A stretch of 64,000 nt of DNA from assembly GCA_013288945.1 (NCBI GenBank), contig JABDAZ010000001.1:1-64000 (forward strand), written 5' to 3'. Positions 17,849 to 27,110 of this stretch are shown here, piece after piece. The notes under the pieces are model-generated. The model ran no database searches and was not told the origin of the DNA. It was given only the letters and a program-made list of their open reading frames with translations. The DNA is from Bacteroidota bacterium (GTDB lineage Bacteria; Bacteroidota; Bacteroidia; Chitinophagales; Chitinophagaceae). The position numbers and the translations under genes were made by a program. Each line of letters opens with the position of its first letter. Within the stretch, counting starts at the first letter, position 1.

Positions 17849-18421
17849 ATGCCATACATTAATGTAAATAACGACTTCGCAGGTATTCGCGGGTTAATGG
17901 CTTTCAGTCCTGAAACTGCAGAGCCAATGGGCGAACTGGCAAATGCATTATTAAAAGAAACAGAAGGATTGAGCCCGGCAGAACGCGAGCTCATCGCAAC
18001 ACATGTTTCTTATTTAAACGAGTGTTTTTATTGTCATAATTCTCACGGAGAAATTGCATGTATTTATTTAAATGGAGATCGTGAACTGGTTGATAACGTA
18101 AGAAAAGATTATCAGCACGCAAATATTTCTAACAAATTAAAATCATTATTAAACATCGCTGCCAAAGTGCAACAAGGTGGAAAATTTGTAACAACGGAAG
18201 ATGTTGAAGCTGCAAGAAAACAAGGTGCAACTGATAAAGACATTCACGATACAGTATTGATTGCTGCTGCGTTTTGTATGTTCAATAGGTATGTTGATGG
18301 ATTGGGTGCAACAACGCCAACTGACTTGTCAACTTATCCGCCGCGTGCACAACAAGTGGCTGAGCGCGGATATGGTAAACATATTTTTTCAGGTGCGCAG
18401 CCTGCAGCGCAAAAAGTATAA
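17849..18421 (+). CDS. AhpD/CMD-family peroxidase-related protein 4
   Basis: 190 residues. The motif is LNECFYCHNSHGEIAC, DKDIHDTVLIAAAFCMFNRY follows, and the tail is Ala/Gln-rich. It is closest to copy 3 by eye. The gene at 18440 begins only 18 bp after its stop, so the two are probably one transcript. Confidence 0.87.
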   Translation: MPYINVNNDFAGIRGLMAFSPETAEPMGELANALLKETEGLSPAERELIATHVSYLNECFYCHNSHGEIACIYLNGDRELVDNVRKDYQHANISNKLKSLLNIAAKVQQGGKFVTTEDVEAARKQGATDKDIHDTVLIAAAFCMFNRYVDGLGATTPTDLSTYPPRAQQVAERGYGKHIFSGAQPAAQKV

Positions 18422-18439
18422 TTTATTAATAAGCATTTT

Positions 18440-18988
18440 TTGAAAAAAATATTTTCCATATTATTAATTGCGTTGTTATTTTTTAACTGGTATGGTTACC
18501 GGTTGTTTATTTCTTTTTTAGAATACAAAGAAAATACACAACTCGAAACACAATTGGATAAAAATAATTTTGATGAAACACAATTGGTTTCTGTAAAAAT
18601 TTCTGCAAAATATTTTTCCGCTTATGTAAATGAAAAAAACTTTCAGAGAATTGATGGGCAAATTAATATTAATGGTATAGTTTACAATTATGTAAAAATC
18701 AGGATGTATAGTGATTCGCTGGAAATGCTTTGCATTCCGAATCAATATGCAATGAAATTATCTTCTGCAAAAGATAATTTTTTCAAACTCGTTAATGATG
18801 TGCAGCACAAGGAAAATAAAAAAAGCAATTCCAACTTTTCTAAAAATATATCAACAGATTATTTTGTAGTAAATTATTTTGCTATTATTAATTACGCTTT
18901 TTTTACTTCTTTAAATTGGCCGTGTAATTATATAAGCGGTCGTCTTTTTCATTCCTCAGAAGTTTTAGAAAACCCGCCCGAAGCCTAA
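18440..18988 (+). CDS. Small membrane-anchored protein, paralog of 13542 (TTG start)
   Basis: 182 residues from a TTG at 18440. The N-terminal helix KIFSILLIALLFFNWYGYRL and the following ENTQLETQLDKNNFDETQL parallel the protein at 13542. The C-termini share PPEA. A non-ATG start in both copies is unusual. It is probably an extracytoplasmic domain on a membrane anchor. Function unknown. Confidence 0.7.
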   Translation: MKKIFSILLIALLFFNWYGYRLFISFLEYKENTQLETQLDKNNFDETQLVSVKISAKYFSAYVNEKNFQRIDGQININGIVYNYVKIRMYSDSLEMLCIPNQYAMKLSSAKDNFFKLVNDVQHKENKKSNSNFSKNISTDYFVVNYFAIINYAFFTSLNWPCNYISGRLFHSSEVLENPPEA

Positions 18989-19111
18989 TCGTTACAAGGG
19001 TTTTATTATTATTTATTATAAAAACATTTTCCTTTTTTTTTCTTCCTGCTGAATATAAAATATTCTAGCAAGCAGGATCTGTTATCATTATTCAAACCAA
19101 AACTTTAATGA

Positions 19112-22057
19112 ATGAGAAAGTTATTTTTATTAATAGCTGCATGCTTATGCACCATGCTGCCGGCCTCACTTTTTGCACAGAACAAAACAATAACGGGAAA
19201 AATTATTGATGCCAAAGGCGCGCCCGTTGTGAATGCAAGTATTATCGTAAAACAAACAACACAGGGAACTACAACTGATGCAGAAGGAAAATTTAAATTA
19301 TCAGTTTCAGGTAATGCAACTTTATTAATAAGCTCTGCAGGTTTTTCATCACGCACAATAAAAATTGACGCAACAATAAGTGATTTGCAAATAAAATTAG
19401 ATGAAGATGTAGCGCGTTTGGATGAAGTTGTTGTAACAGGATTATCAACAACAGTAAAAAGAAAAAACCTCGCAAACGCAGTGGCAACAATATCTTCCAA
19501 AGAACTGGATGGCGTTGCACCGGCACAAACTTTTGATGGCGCACTGGAAGGAAAAATTTCCGGCGCATATATTAATGCAAATTCCGGCGCGCCGGGTGGT
19601 GGCATTTCTGTAAAGCTGCGCGGGGTAACTTCTGTATATGGCAACACACAACCATTATATATTCTCGATGGCGTTTATGTAGATAATACGGCAACATCAG
19701 CTGGCTTGAATGCTATAACTGGCGCGGCTTCCGGCGGTTCGCCAACATCATCGCAGGATAATCCTTCCAGCAGAATTGCAGATTTACGTGCAGAAGATAT
19801 TGAGAACATTGAAATTTTAAAAGGCGCTTCCGCTGCAGCAATTTATGGTTCAAAAGCTGCCGCTGGTGTTGTGATCATTACGACCAAAAGAGGCAAGCAA
19901 GGCAAAACACAAATAGCTGTTTCGCAGGATTTGGGTTTTATTAAAGCAAGAAAATTATTAGGTGTAAGAACGTTTACTGCTGAACGCGCAGCAAGCTTAT
20001 CAAGCGATAGTGCTACCAGCGCGGGTTTGAGCGCACAATTTTTAGCAGCGCAATCCAAAGGGCAAATTTATGATTATGAAAAAGAAGTGTATGGCAACAC
20101 AGGTTTTGCAAGAAACACAGTTGTAAGCGTGAGCGGAGGAAATGAAAAAACAACTTTCTTTTTTTCTGCTGCGCAAAAAGATGAAGGCGGGATTGTAAAA
20201 AATACAGGTTATAGAAACAGCAGCTTTCGTTTAAATCTTGATCATAAAATTACTGATAATATAAAAATTGGAATCAGTACAAACTATATCAATTCTTCTG
20301 CAGACAGAGGATTAACAGGCAACGATAATGCAGGAGTTTCACTTGGTATTGCACTTTCATCAACTCCATCATTTGCACAATTGCACCCGGATGCATTGGG
20401 AAATTTTCCGAATAATCCGTTTGCAGCATCCAACCCTTTACAAACAATTGCATTAATGCAAAACAATGAATCAACCAACCGGTTTATAACAGGTTTAAGT
20501 GTTGATGCAACTTTGCAAAAAAGCAGCACAAGCGTTACAAAATTTATAGCACGTGGTGGTTTTGATTTTTATAATCTTGTTACCACCGCATTATTTCCAA
20601 GCACCTTACAATTTCAGGCTGTTAATAAAGGCACGTCCATACAGGGTTTCACGCGCAACCTTGATGTGAATTATATTGCTTCGCTTGTTAATACTTTTTC
20701 GCCAACGCATAATTTGTCGTTTACAACTTCTGCAGGATTAACGCAGGAAAATGGCGATTATAATAATTTATTAAACGTGGCAACGCAGGTTATTGCAGGC
20801 CAATCGAACGTGAATGAAGCTGCTGCTTTGAATGCGACACAGTTCAGATCTAAATATCAGAACAATGGAATTTTTGTGCAGGAAGAAGCAAGCATTGTTG
20901 ATGCAATTACTTTAACTGGTGGCGTTCGTTTTGATCGCTCATCAAACAATGGCGATGTAGGAAAATATTATACTTACCCAAAAGCCGGCATCTCCTGGAA
21001 TTTAACGCGCATGGGTATTATTAAAGATGGTTTGTTTGATAATGTGAAGTTGCGTACAGCATTCGGGCAAGCAACAAACGTTCCTGCATACGGAAGTAAA
21101 TTTACATCGCTTGTTGCATCCAACATTGGTGGCAACACAGGTGTGATTGTTGGAACACAGGAAGGCGAACCAAATATCAAACCAGAAAGACAAACAGAAT
21201 TTGAAACTGGTATCGATTTCAGTTTGCTAAAAGGCAAACTCAGTTTTGAACTGACTTATTATAATAAAGACATTTTTGATTTCTTAATGCTGAGTAATCC
21301 GCCTGCTTCATCTGGTTTTTCAAGCAGTTGGGCAAATGCCGGCAATCTCCGCAACCGCGGTGTGGAACTGGGTTTGAACGCTCGCCCAATTTCTTCAAGA
21401 AACATTACGTGGAATACTTCAGTAAACTTTTGGTTAAACAGATCACTTGTTACCAAACTTACTATTCCATCTGTTCCGCAAGGTTCATTTGGTTATGTAC
21501 TTGGTTCATTTCAAATTCAGCAAGGCGCATCTGCAACACAAATTTTGGGTTTGAACGGACAAGGCGTTGGCAAACTTGGCGATGCTGAACCAACGTTTCA
21601 AATGAATACTTATAATGAAATTACTTTCTTCAATAAATTAAGTTTACGTTTTTTAATTCATTGGAAAAAAGGTGGCGACAATGTAAACCTCACCAATCTT
21701 GAAAATGATTTTGGCGGAACAAGTGCCGATTTTGATAAGGTTACAAACAAAGCTGGTTTGCCAGATGGCATTTACCGCATTTCACAGATAGGAACCAATG
21801 CACAAATGTTTGTGCAGGATGCAAGTTATTTGCGCCTTCGCGAAGTTGGTTTGTATTATACTTTTAATAAAATACCGGTTAAGTTTATTAAAGATGTACG
21901 CGTCGGCGTGTCGCTAAATAATTTTGTTACCATCACAAAATATAAGGGTTATGATCCTGAAGTATCAAATTTCGGAACAGGCTTTTCAACGGGTGTAGAT
22001 GTTGATCCATATCCTGCAACCAAGCGCGGTGATTTTCATATTTCAGTTGATTTCTAA
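19112..22057 (+). CDS. SusC/RagA-type TonB-linked outer membrane protein 1
   Basis: 981 residues. Signal peptide (1-22, ending LFAQ), carboxypeptidase-D-like beta domain (KTITGKIIDAKGAPVVNASI, about 23-105), then DEVVVTGLST and the plug domain (VKLRGVTSVYGNTQPLYILD, ILKGASAAAIYGSKAAAGVV). A 22-strand barrel of about 700 residues follows. It imports a large substrate across the outer membrane with TonB energy and its SusD partner at 22077. The substrate is unknown. No linked glycoside hydrolase is visible. Confidence 0.96.
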   Translation: MRKLFLLIAACLCTMLPASLFAQNKTITGKIIDAKGAPVVNASIIVKQTTQGTTTDAEGKFKLSVSGNATLLISSAGFSSRTIKIDATISDLQIKLDEDVARLDEVVVTGLSTTVKRKNLANAVATISSKELDGVAPAQTFDGALEGKISGAYINANSGAPGGGISVKLRGVTSVYGNTQPLYILDGVYVDNTATSAGLNAITGAASGGSPTSSQDNPSSRIADLRAEDIENIEILKGASAAAIYGSKAAAGVVIITTKRGKQGKTQIAVSQDLGFIKARKLLGVRTFTAERAASLSSDSATSAGLSAQFLAAQSKGQIYDYEKEVYGNTGFARNTVVSVSGGNEKTTFFFSAAQKDEGGIVKNTGYRNSSFRLNLDHKITDNIKIGISTNYINSSADRGLTGNDNAGVSLGIALSSTPSFAQLHPDALGNFPNNPFAASNPLQTIALMQNNESTNRFITGLSVDATLQKSSTSVTKFIARGGFDFYNLVTTALFPSTLQFQAVNKGTSIQGFTRNLDVNYIASLVNTFSPTHNLSFTTSAGLTQENGDYNNLLNVATQVIAGQSNVNEAAALNATQFRSKYQNNGIFVQEEASIVDAITLTGGVRFDRSSNNGDVGKYYTYPKAGISWNLTRMGIIKDGLFDNVKLRTAFGQATNVPAYGSKFTSLVASNIGGNTGVIVGTQEGEPNIKPERQTEFETGIDFSLLKGKLSFELTYYNKDIFDFLMLSNPPASSGFSSSWANAGNLRNRGVELGLNARPISSRNITWNTSVNFWLNRSLVTKLTIPSVPQGSFGYVLGSFQIQQGASATQILGLNGQGVGKLGDAEPTFQMNTYNEITFFNKLSLRFLIHWKKGGDNVNLTNLENDFGGTSADFDKVTNKAGLPDGIYRISQIGTNAQMFVQDASYLRLREVGLYYTFNKIPVKFIKDVRVGVSLNNFVTITKYKGYDPEVSNFGTGFSTGVDVDPYPATKRGDFHISVDF

Positions 22058-22076
22058 AACTTATAAAATTTCAGTT

Positions 22077-23378
22077 ATGAAAAAAAATATCATTAATAGC
22101 ACGATAATAATAATTATAATTTTCTTTTCTTACTCATGTAAAAAAGATTATGGCAACCTGAACAGCCCGACAGTAGAGGCTTTCCTGAGTAATGCAACTA
22201 CAGCCGAATTAAACAATTTAGTAAGCGGAACAGAATCCGGCATGCGCAACAATATCAATTTTTATTTGGATGATGCAGGAACTTTAGGACGAGAAGGTTA
22301 TCGTTTTTCAAATTCAGAACCAAGATATGTTACTGATTTATTGGGCGCAAACGATGGCACATTAAGCAACAGTAATTTTTATATAACAAGCCCTTGGGCT
22401 GCACGTTACAGCGTTGTAAAAAATTGTAACATACTTATACAGGCTGCAACAAATTCTGCATTAATAACGCCTGCACAAAAAAGCGGTTACATTGGTTTTG
22501 CACAAACCATAAAAGCATACGAGTTATTAATGAACTTAAATTTAACCGATACAAATGGCATACGCATTAATGTTTCAGATCCAAATAATCTTGGCCCGAT
22601 AGTAAACAATACTGATGCATTAACAGCCATTGCTGCGTTGCTGGATTCTGCACAAACACAATTTAATGGAGCGAGCATTGCCTTTACGCTTGCAGGTTTC
22701 AATGGCTTTAATGATGCTGCAGGATTATCGCAGGTGAACCGCGCAATTGCTGCGCGCGTTGCTGTTTACCGCCAACAGTGGGCCGATGCATTAACAGATT
22801 TAAGCGGATCTTTTTTTGGTTTGAACAATGATTTTTATCTCGGCGTTAATCATGTTTTCGGAACAGGTTCCGGCGATCAGTTGAACCCGATGTTCATTCC
22901 GCAAAATCAAAATGGTGAAGTGAGGGTTGCGCATCCAAGTTTTGCAACGGATATTGAAGCAGGCGATGATCGTATTAATAAAGCAACTTTGCGAACTTCA
23001 CCCGCATCGCTGGATGGCTTGTCGAGCAACAGGGATGTTTGGGTTTATACGTCAAGCACCGCTCCAATTCCTATCATCAGAAATGAAGAATTAATATTAA
23101 TTTATGCAGAAGCAAATATTCAAACAAATGATTTGCCTGATGCAGTCATTGCACTAAATATAATAAGGACAAAACACAATTTACCTGCTTACAACGGCGC
23201 AGTTACACAAGCAGCATTAATCACTGAAATGCTTAACCAGCGCAGGTTTTCGCTGTATTATGAAGGCCATCGCTGGATTGATATGCGCAGGTATAATTTG
23301 TTAGGTACATTGCCAATTGACAGAGCCGGTGATGATGTGTGGACAGAATTTCCATTACCAGTTTCTGAGGCGCAGTAG
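22077..23378 (+). CDS. SusD/RagB-type surface lipoprotein 1
   Basis: The ATG at 22077 (MKKNIINSTIIIIIIFFSYS) gives a lipoprotein signal ending SYSC and removes the overlap with SusC implied by the track start at 21999. 433 residues, somewhat shorter than the usual 480-550. The C-terminal SusD signature is present: RNEELILIYAEANIQ, ALNIIRTKHNLP and LNQRRFSLYYEGHRWIDMRR. It binds substrate at the cell surface as a lid over SusC. It is followed by a strong terminator. Confidence 0.93.
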   Translation: MKKNIINSTIIIIIIFFSYSCKKDYGNLNSPTVEAFLSNATTAELNNLVSGTESGMRNNINFYLDDAGTLGREGYRFSNSEPRYVTDLLGANDGTLSNSNFYITSPWAARYSVVKNCNILIQAATNSALITPAQKSGYIGFAQTIKAYELLMNLNLTDTNGIRINVSDPNNLGPIVNNTDALTAIAALLDSAQTQFNGASIAFTLAGFNGFNDAAGLSQVNRAIAARVAVYRQQWADALTDLSGSFFGLNNDFYLGVNHVFGTGSGDQLNPMFIPQNQNGEVRVAHPSFATDIEAGDDRINKATLRTSPASLDGLSSNRDVWVYTSSTAPIPIIRNEELILIYAEANIQTNDLPDAVIALNIIRTKHNLPAYNGAVTQAALITEMLNQRRFSLYYEGHRWIDMRRYNLLGTLPIDRAGDDVWTEFPLPVSEAQ

Positions 23379-23438
23379 AAAAATTTTTTAAACTATAAGT
23401 GGTTAGTTTGTAATAAAATATATTCTGATTTTAAAAAC

Positions 23439-23475
23439 AAATGGCCTTTGATTTTTTCAAAGGCCATTTATTTTT
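23439..23475 (+). terminator. Rho-independent terminator after SusD 1
   Basis: A 13-bp perfect stem, AAATGGCCTTTGA (23439-23451) with TCAAAGGCCATTT (23457-23469), a 5-nt T loop and a TTTTT tail. It lies 60 bp after the stop at 23378. Confidence 0.85.
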
Positions 23476-23554
23476 CAACATACAAAAGTTAGTTAGCAGG
23501 TTGCAAATTAAAAACGCTGTTTCAATATATTAATAGGTCAACCTATTCCATTTT

Positions 23555-23609
23555 TTCAACTTTATTAATATCAAAAAACATAATGGATTTTGATATTAAT
23601 AAAGTTGAA
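23555..23609. repeat. Perfect 22-bp inverted repeat
   Basis: TTCAACTTTATTAATATCAAAA (arm 23555-23576) and its exact reverse complement at 23588-23609 with an 11-nt loop. It lies between the SusD terminator and the YeiH gene. It is AT-rich and has no T-tract terminator context needed here. It could be a minimal mobile repeat or a regulatory hairpin. Confidence 0.7.
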
Positions 23610-23728
23610 TTTTTATGTAAGAACTGTTTAATAATTCTTGAGTTTGTTTTTCCCACCAAGCTTATAACAAGGAATGAAAATCAGTAAAACTGATGTCAAA
23701 GAAGTTTATTACATTTAAAGTCTATCAA

Positions 23729-23760
23729 TTTGGTAGAATAATATTCTCAACCTATTTTTA
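23729..23760 (+). promoter_or_regulatory. Putative promoter and operator of the YeiH-like gene
   Basis: TTTG (23729-23732) and TATTTTTA (23753-23760) are 20 bp apart, resembling the Bacteroidota -33/-7 boxes. Between them is a 13-bp dyad AGAATA-A-TATTCT (23735-23747) suitable for a repressor. Inferred by eye. Confidence 0.35.
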
Positions 23761-23819
23761 TTATAAGTTATAGAATCTGATTAATTGTATTATTAATAAA
23801 GCCAAAATTTTCAAAGCAA

Positions 23820-25214
23820 ATGAGCACAAACAATGTTGAACCAGAAGTAGCAATAAAGCCTTCACGCTGGCAGGAATTTTGGGTAAAGGAAGATTGGTGG
23901 GCAGTGTGGCTTGGTTTAGGTATAGTAATATTAGCGTATGCCTTTTATCTGACCGGTTCTAGCATTTCCTGGATTGCCGTATCGCCATCTAAATGGTCGA
24001 CATTATCAGAACTTGTCAAACAGTTTTCAAAAAATGGTATTCGATACGTTGCTTTGTTTGTCGCCTTCTTGGTATTATTCACTATTGTGGTTTCATTTAC
24101 CGGGCAAAAACCAAAAGCATTTGTCCAGTCTTTTATTTTTCTATTTATACTTTCTACCATTATCTATACTGCGGGAAACTGGGAACAGGCAAGCCGTTAT
24201 AATCTCGAACCACCTTTGCTGGCGCTTGTTTTGGGACTGATCATTTCAAATGTAATCGGCTTGCCCCGCTGGCTTGATGCTGGTTTCAGGGTTGAGTTTT
24301 ATATTAAGCTTGGTATTATTCTGCTTGGTGCAACTTTACCTTTCACCCTGATTATATGGGCCGGCCCTGTTGCAATATTGCAGGCATCAATCGTTTCGTT
24401 AGTTACTTTTTTTACTATTTTTTTTACAGCCCGTAAACTTGGCCTTGACCATCGGCTTGCTGCAGTACTGGGCGCGGGCGGAGCTGTCTGTGGAGTATCA
24501 GCATCCATTGCTGTTGCAGGAGCTGTTCGTGCAAAAAGAGAATATCCGCCGATTGCCATAAGCCTGGTTGTATTTTGGGCGATTATTTTCATTTTCGCAT
24601 TGCCATTGATTTCACGCGTACTTCACTTGCCAACAGGAGTTGCAGGTGCATGGATTGGAACATCAGAATTTGCAGATGCTGCAGGCCTTGCCGCTGCACA
24701 ATCGTATGGCGGTTATGCCGGTGCGCATTTGGGAATTTCAGGAACTCCTGAACAAGCATTGGCTTCATATACACTTATAAAAGTTATTGGAAGAGATGTC
24801 TGGATCGGAATATGGTCATTTGCACTTGCGTTTATTTCAGTTACCGTATGGGAGCGATCTGAAACTAATTCAAAAGTTCAGGTTGGCCAGATATGGTGGC
24901 GTTTTCCGAAATTTGTAATTGGGTTCCTGATTGCGTCTGTGCTTACAACATTAATAGTTCACGGAAATACACTTGCTGATTATAATAAATTAGTGAAACC
25001 ATCTCTCATTGCACCCATCACATCTCTGCGAACATGGGCATTTACATTTAGTTTTTTAAGCATCGGTCTTACTACCAGGTTTCGTGAATTGGCCAATGCC
25101 GGAATCAAACCTTTTATAGCTTTTACTGCCGGAGTAATTGTAAACATCATTTTGGGATATATTCTTTCAGTAATTGTATTTGGCCATTATTGGTCTTCAC
25201 TTATAACACATTAA
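23820..25214 (+). CDS. YeiH/UPF0324 family putative anion (sulfate) exporter
   Basis: 464 residues with about 11-12 TM helices. Family features include LLALVLGLIISNVIGLP, FYIKLGIILLGATLPFTLI, the glycine-rich GAGGAVCGVSASIAVAGAV and LGISGTPEQALASYTLIKVIGRDVW. Proteins of this family are annotated as putative sulfate exporters. The amino-terminal 100 residues add two extra hydrophobic segments. The upstream dyad suggests repressor control. Confidence 0.87.
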   Translation: MSTNNVEPEVAIKPSRWQEFWVKEDWWAVWLGLGIVILAYAFYLTGSSISWIAVSPSKWSTLSELVKQFSKNGIRYVALFVAFLVLFTIVVSFTGQKPKAFVQSFIFLFILSTIIYTAGNWEQASRYNLEPPLLALVLGLIISNVIGLPRWLDAGFRVEFYIKLGIILLGATLPFTLIIWAGPVAILQASIVSLVTFFTIFFTARKLGLDHRLAAVLGAGGAVCGVSASIAVAGAVRAKREYPPIAISLVVFWAIIFIFALPLISRVLHLPTGVAGAWIGTSEFADAAGLAAAQSYGGYAGAHLGISGTPEQALASYTLIKVIGRDVWIGIWSFALAFISVTVWERSETNSKVQVGQIWWRFPKFVIGFLIASVLTTLIVHGNTLADYNKLVKPSLIAPITSLRTWAFTFSFLSIGLTTRFRELANAGIKPFIAFTAGVIVNIILGYILSVIVFGHYWSSLITH

Positions 25215-25217
25215 TGA

Positions 25218-25457
25218 ATGAAAATTTTCAATTCAATTCAATGGAGTAATTCGGATTGTGTAAAGATTTGCCGAAACTGCAAATATTTTAAAAACGATCC
25301 CAACTTTATTGAACAAACATACAACGGGCTCACCACACTCAGTTCAGGATTTGCTTCAGTCAGGCATCAAGATGGTTTATGTAATTATAATCAACTTTAT
25401 CTTTCTGCCTTTGATAGTTGTACTCATTTTGAAATCTGTTCTATTAATGTTGATTAG
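25218..25457 (+). CDS. Small cysteine-rich hypothetical protein
   Basis: 79 residues starting three bases after the YeiH stop, hence translationally linked. It has six Cys (CVKICRNCKYF near the start, GLCNYN, DSCTHFEIC near the end), which suggests metal or Fe-S binding. LSSGFASVRHQDGLC looks like a conserved core. The family was not recognised. The tight linkage suggests a partner of the exporter. Confidence 0.6.
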   Translation: MKIFNSIQWSNSDCVKICRNCKYFKNDPNFIEQTYNGLTTLSSGFASVRHQDGLCNYNQLYLSAFDSCTHFEICSINVD

Positions 25458-25622
25458 AATAAACTCAGAAGTGTTATTGGTTACCAATAAAAAATTTCAC
25501 AAGCATACTTAATTTAACTGTGTAATTTTTTTGCATAGAGAAAAACGCAGATTTATTTTTTTAGCTAATCTCTTTCGTCTAATATAATTTTCAAAAAGCA
25601 ATCAACTGCTATAACATATAAT

Positions 25623-25659
25623 TTAAAAGCCGTTTTGCAATTTGCAAAACGGCTTTTAA
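25623..25659. terminator. Bidirectional terminator hairpin
   Basis: TTAAAAGCCGTTTTGCAA (25623-25640) pairs perfectly with 25642-25659, an 18-bp palindrome with A/T tracts on both sides. It lies between convergent genes (25457 on plus, 25678 on minus) and can serve both. Confidence 0.85.
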
Positions 25660-25677
25660 GTAAATTAAAAAAAACTA

Positions 25678-27093
25678 TTAATACCCTGGATTTTGTTGTG
25701 TGGCTATATTAGGGTTGGCTTCAATTTCGGCTTGCGGAATTGGTGCAAGTCTTCCATTATCAGGATATGCGATATTGAGCGGCGCCGTTGGAATTGCTCC
25801 GGGATTGGCGCCTCGCACAATTGGAAGGCCAAGCCGGTTCATATCAAAAAAACGATCACCCTCGAAAGCAAGTTCTTTTCTTCTTTCCAATACGATGTCA
25901 TTAATAAGCGCTTGCCCTGCATCTGTATAACCTGCAAAAGAAGGATCTCTATTGGCCATTAATGTGTTTAATAGCGTAAGGGCTGTTGGTTCATCCGCAT
26001 TTTTTGCTGCTGCTTCTGCACCAATAAGATAAACTTCTGCAAGGCGAATAACTTTTGGATTGTCCCTGTCGGAGTTTCCTGCATTTGGATATTTGTTTAC
26101 AATGATAGCCGCAGCGCCACTTTTTGTTGTTGAGTTGGGAATTAGAATTTGTGTCCTTACATCTGTTGCACTATACAAATTGTACAATTGGCTCGAACAA
26201 TAAATATCCTGATAGCCATTATTGTATATACCACCTAAATCATCGAAACCATTATTCGTAAGTACATCTTCATTAATTTCAAACATCACTTCCACAGCGT
26301 CTGATTTTATGCCGGGATCTTGCCAGAAGCCTGCATAATTTGCAGGCGTTACTAAAGTAAACCCACTGTTATTAATAACATCGTTAGCTGTTGTTTCTGC
26401 TTTTTGATAATCACCCATATATAAATACACTTTTGCAAGCAAACCTTCAATCGCATATTTACTTAAAAAAACAGAACTGCTGTAATCCGGAGCTAATGGA
26501 ATTGCTGCAGTTAAATCGCTCACAATTTGATTATAAACAGTGCCAACCGAGCTTCTCGCAGGAAGGTCGAAAGGGCTGTAATGTAAAACCAATGGCACAC
26601 CTAAAGCACTTGAATCTGTAGTATAAGGGCTTGCAAAATACGTTATCAATTTAAAATAACTTAAAGCGCGGATTGCATAAGCCTGTGCTTTCGTTGCATC
26701 CACACCGGTGCCTACAACTTTTGAATCAATAATATTATTAACCCTCAAAATAGCTGTATAAACAGCTGGCCAAATTTCGCCGGGCACAGCGTCTGTTACG
26801 AGAACAGTATATTTATATTGCGGGATGTATCTATTACTGTTTTTTATTTCCACATAAGTATTGTCTGCCATCAAATCACCAATAACCGGAAAGTCGCGGC
26901 CATAATATGAAGTGATTCTCATTTCTGCGTACGCACCATTAAGTGCCGTAACTAAGTCACTTGGCGTTGCGAGCGCTTCGCTGGTAAGAATGGAATCGTT
27001 AGGCGTTTTAGTAGTAAAGCTTTTGCTGCAACCCGTAATAATGAAAGAAGCCGCAAGGCTTGTTATAATAAATTTATTTAGTAGTTTTTTCAT
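25678..27093 (-). CDS. SusD/RagB-type surface lipoprotein 2
   Basis: 471 residues. The lipoprotein signal ends FIITGC. TPR-like SusD helices include AQAYAIRALSYFKLITYFA and YAIEGLLAKVYLYMGDYQKA. The C-terminal signature is VIRLAEVYLIGAEAAAK and IVLERRKELAFEGDRFFDMNRLG. It is paired with the SusC gene ending 17 bp upstream of its start. The substrate is unknown. Confidence 0.95.
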   Translation of the reverse strand: MKKLLNKFIITSLAASFIITGCSKSFTTKTPNDSILTSEALATPSDLVTALNGAYAEMRITSYYGRDFPVIGDLMADNTYVEIKNSNRYIPQYKYTVLVTDAVPGEIWPAVYTAILRVNNIIDSKVVGTGVDATKAQAYAIRALSYFKLITYFASPYTTDSSALGVPLVLHYSPFDLPARSSVGTVYNQIVSDLTAAIPLAPDYSSSVFLSKYAIEGLLAKVYLYMGDYQKAETTANDVINNSGFTLVTPANYAGFWQDPGIKSDAVEVMFEINEDVLTNNGFDDLGGIYNNGYQDIYCSSQLYNLYSATDVRTQILIPNSTTKSGAAAIIVNKYPNAGNSDRDNPKVIRLAEVYLIGAEAAAKNADEPTALTLLNTLMANRDPSFAGYTDAGQALINDIVLERRKELAFEGDRFFDMNRLGLPIVRGANPGAIPTAPLNIAYPDNGRLAPIPQAEIEANPNIATQQNPGY

Positions 27094-27110
27094 TGCTTGA
27101 TTTTTAAAAA

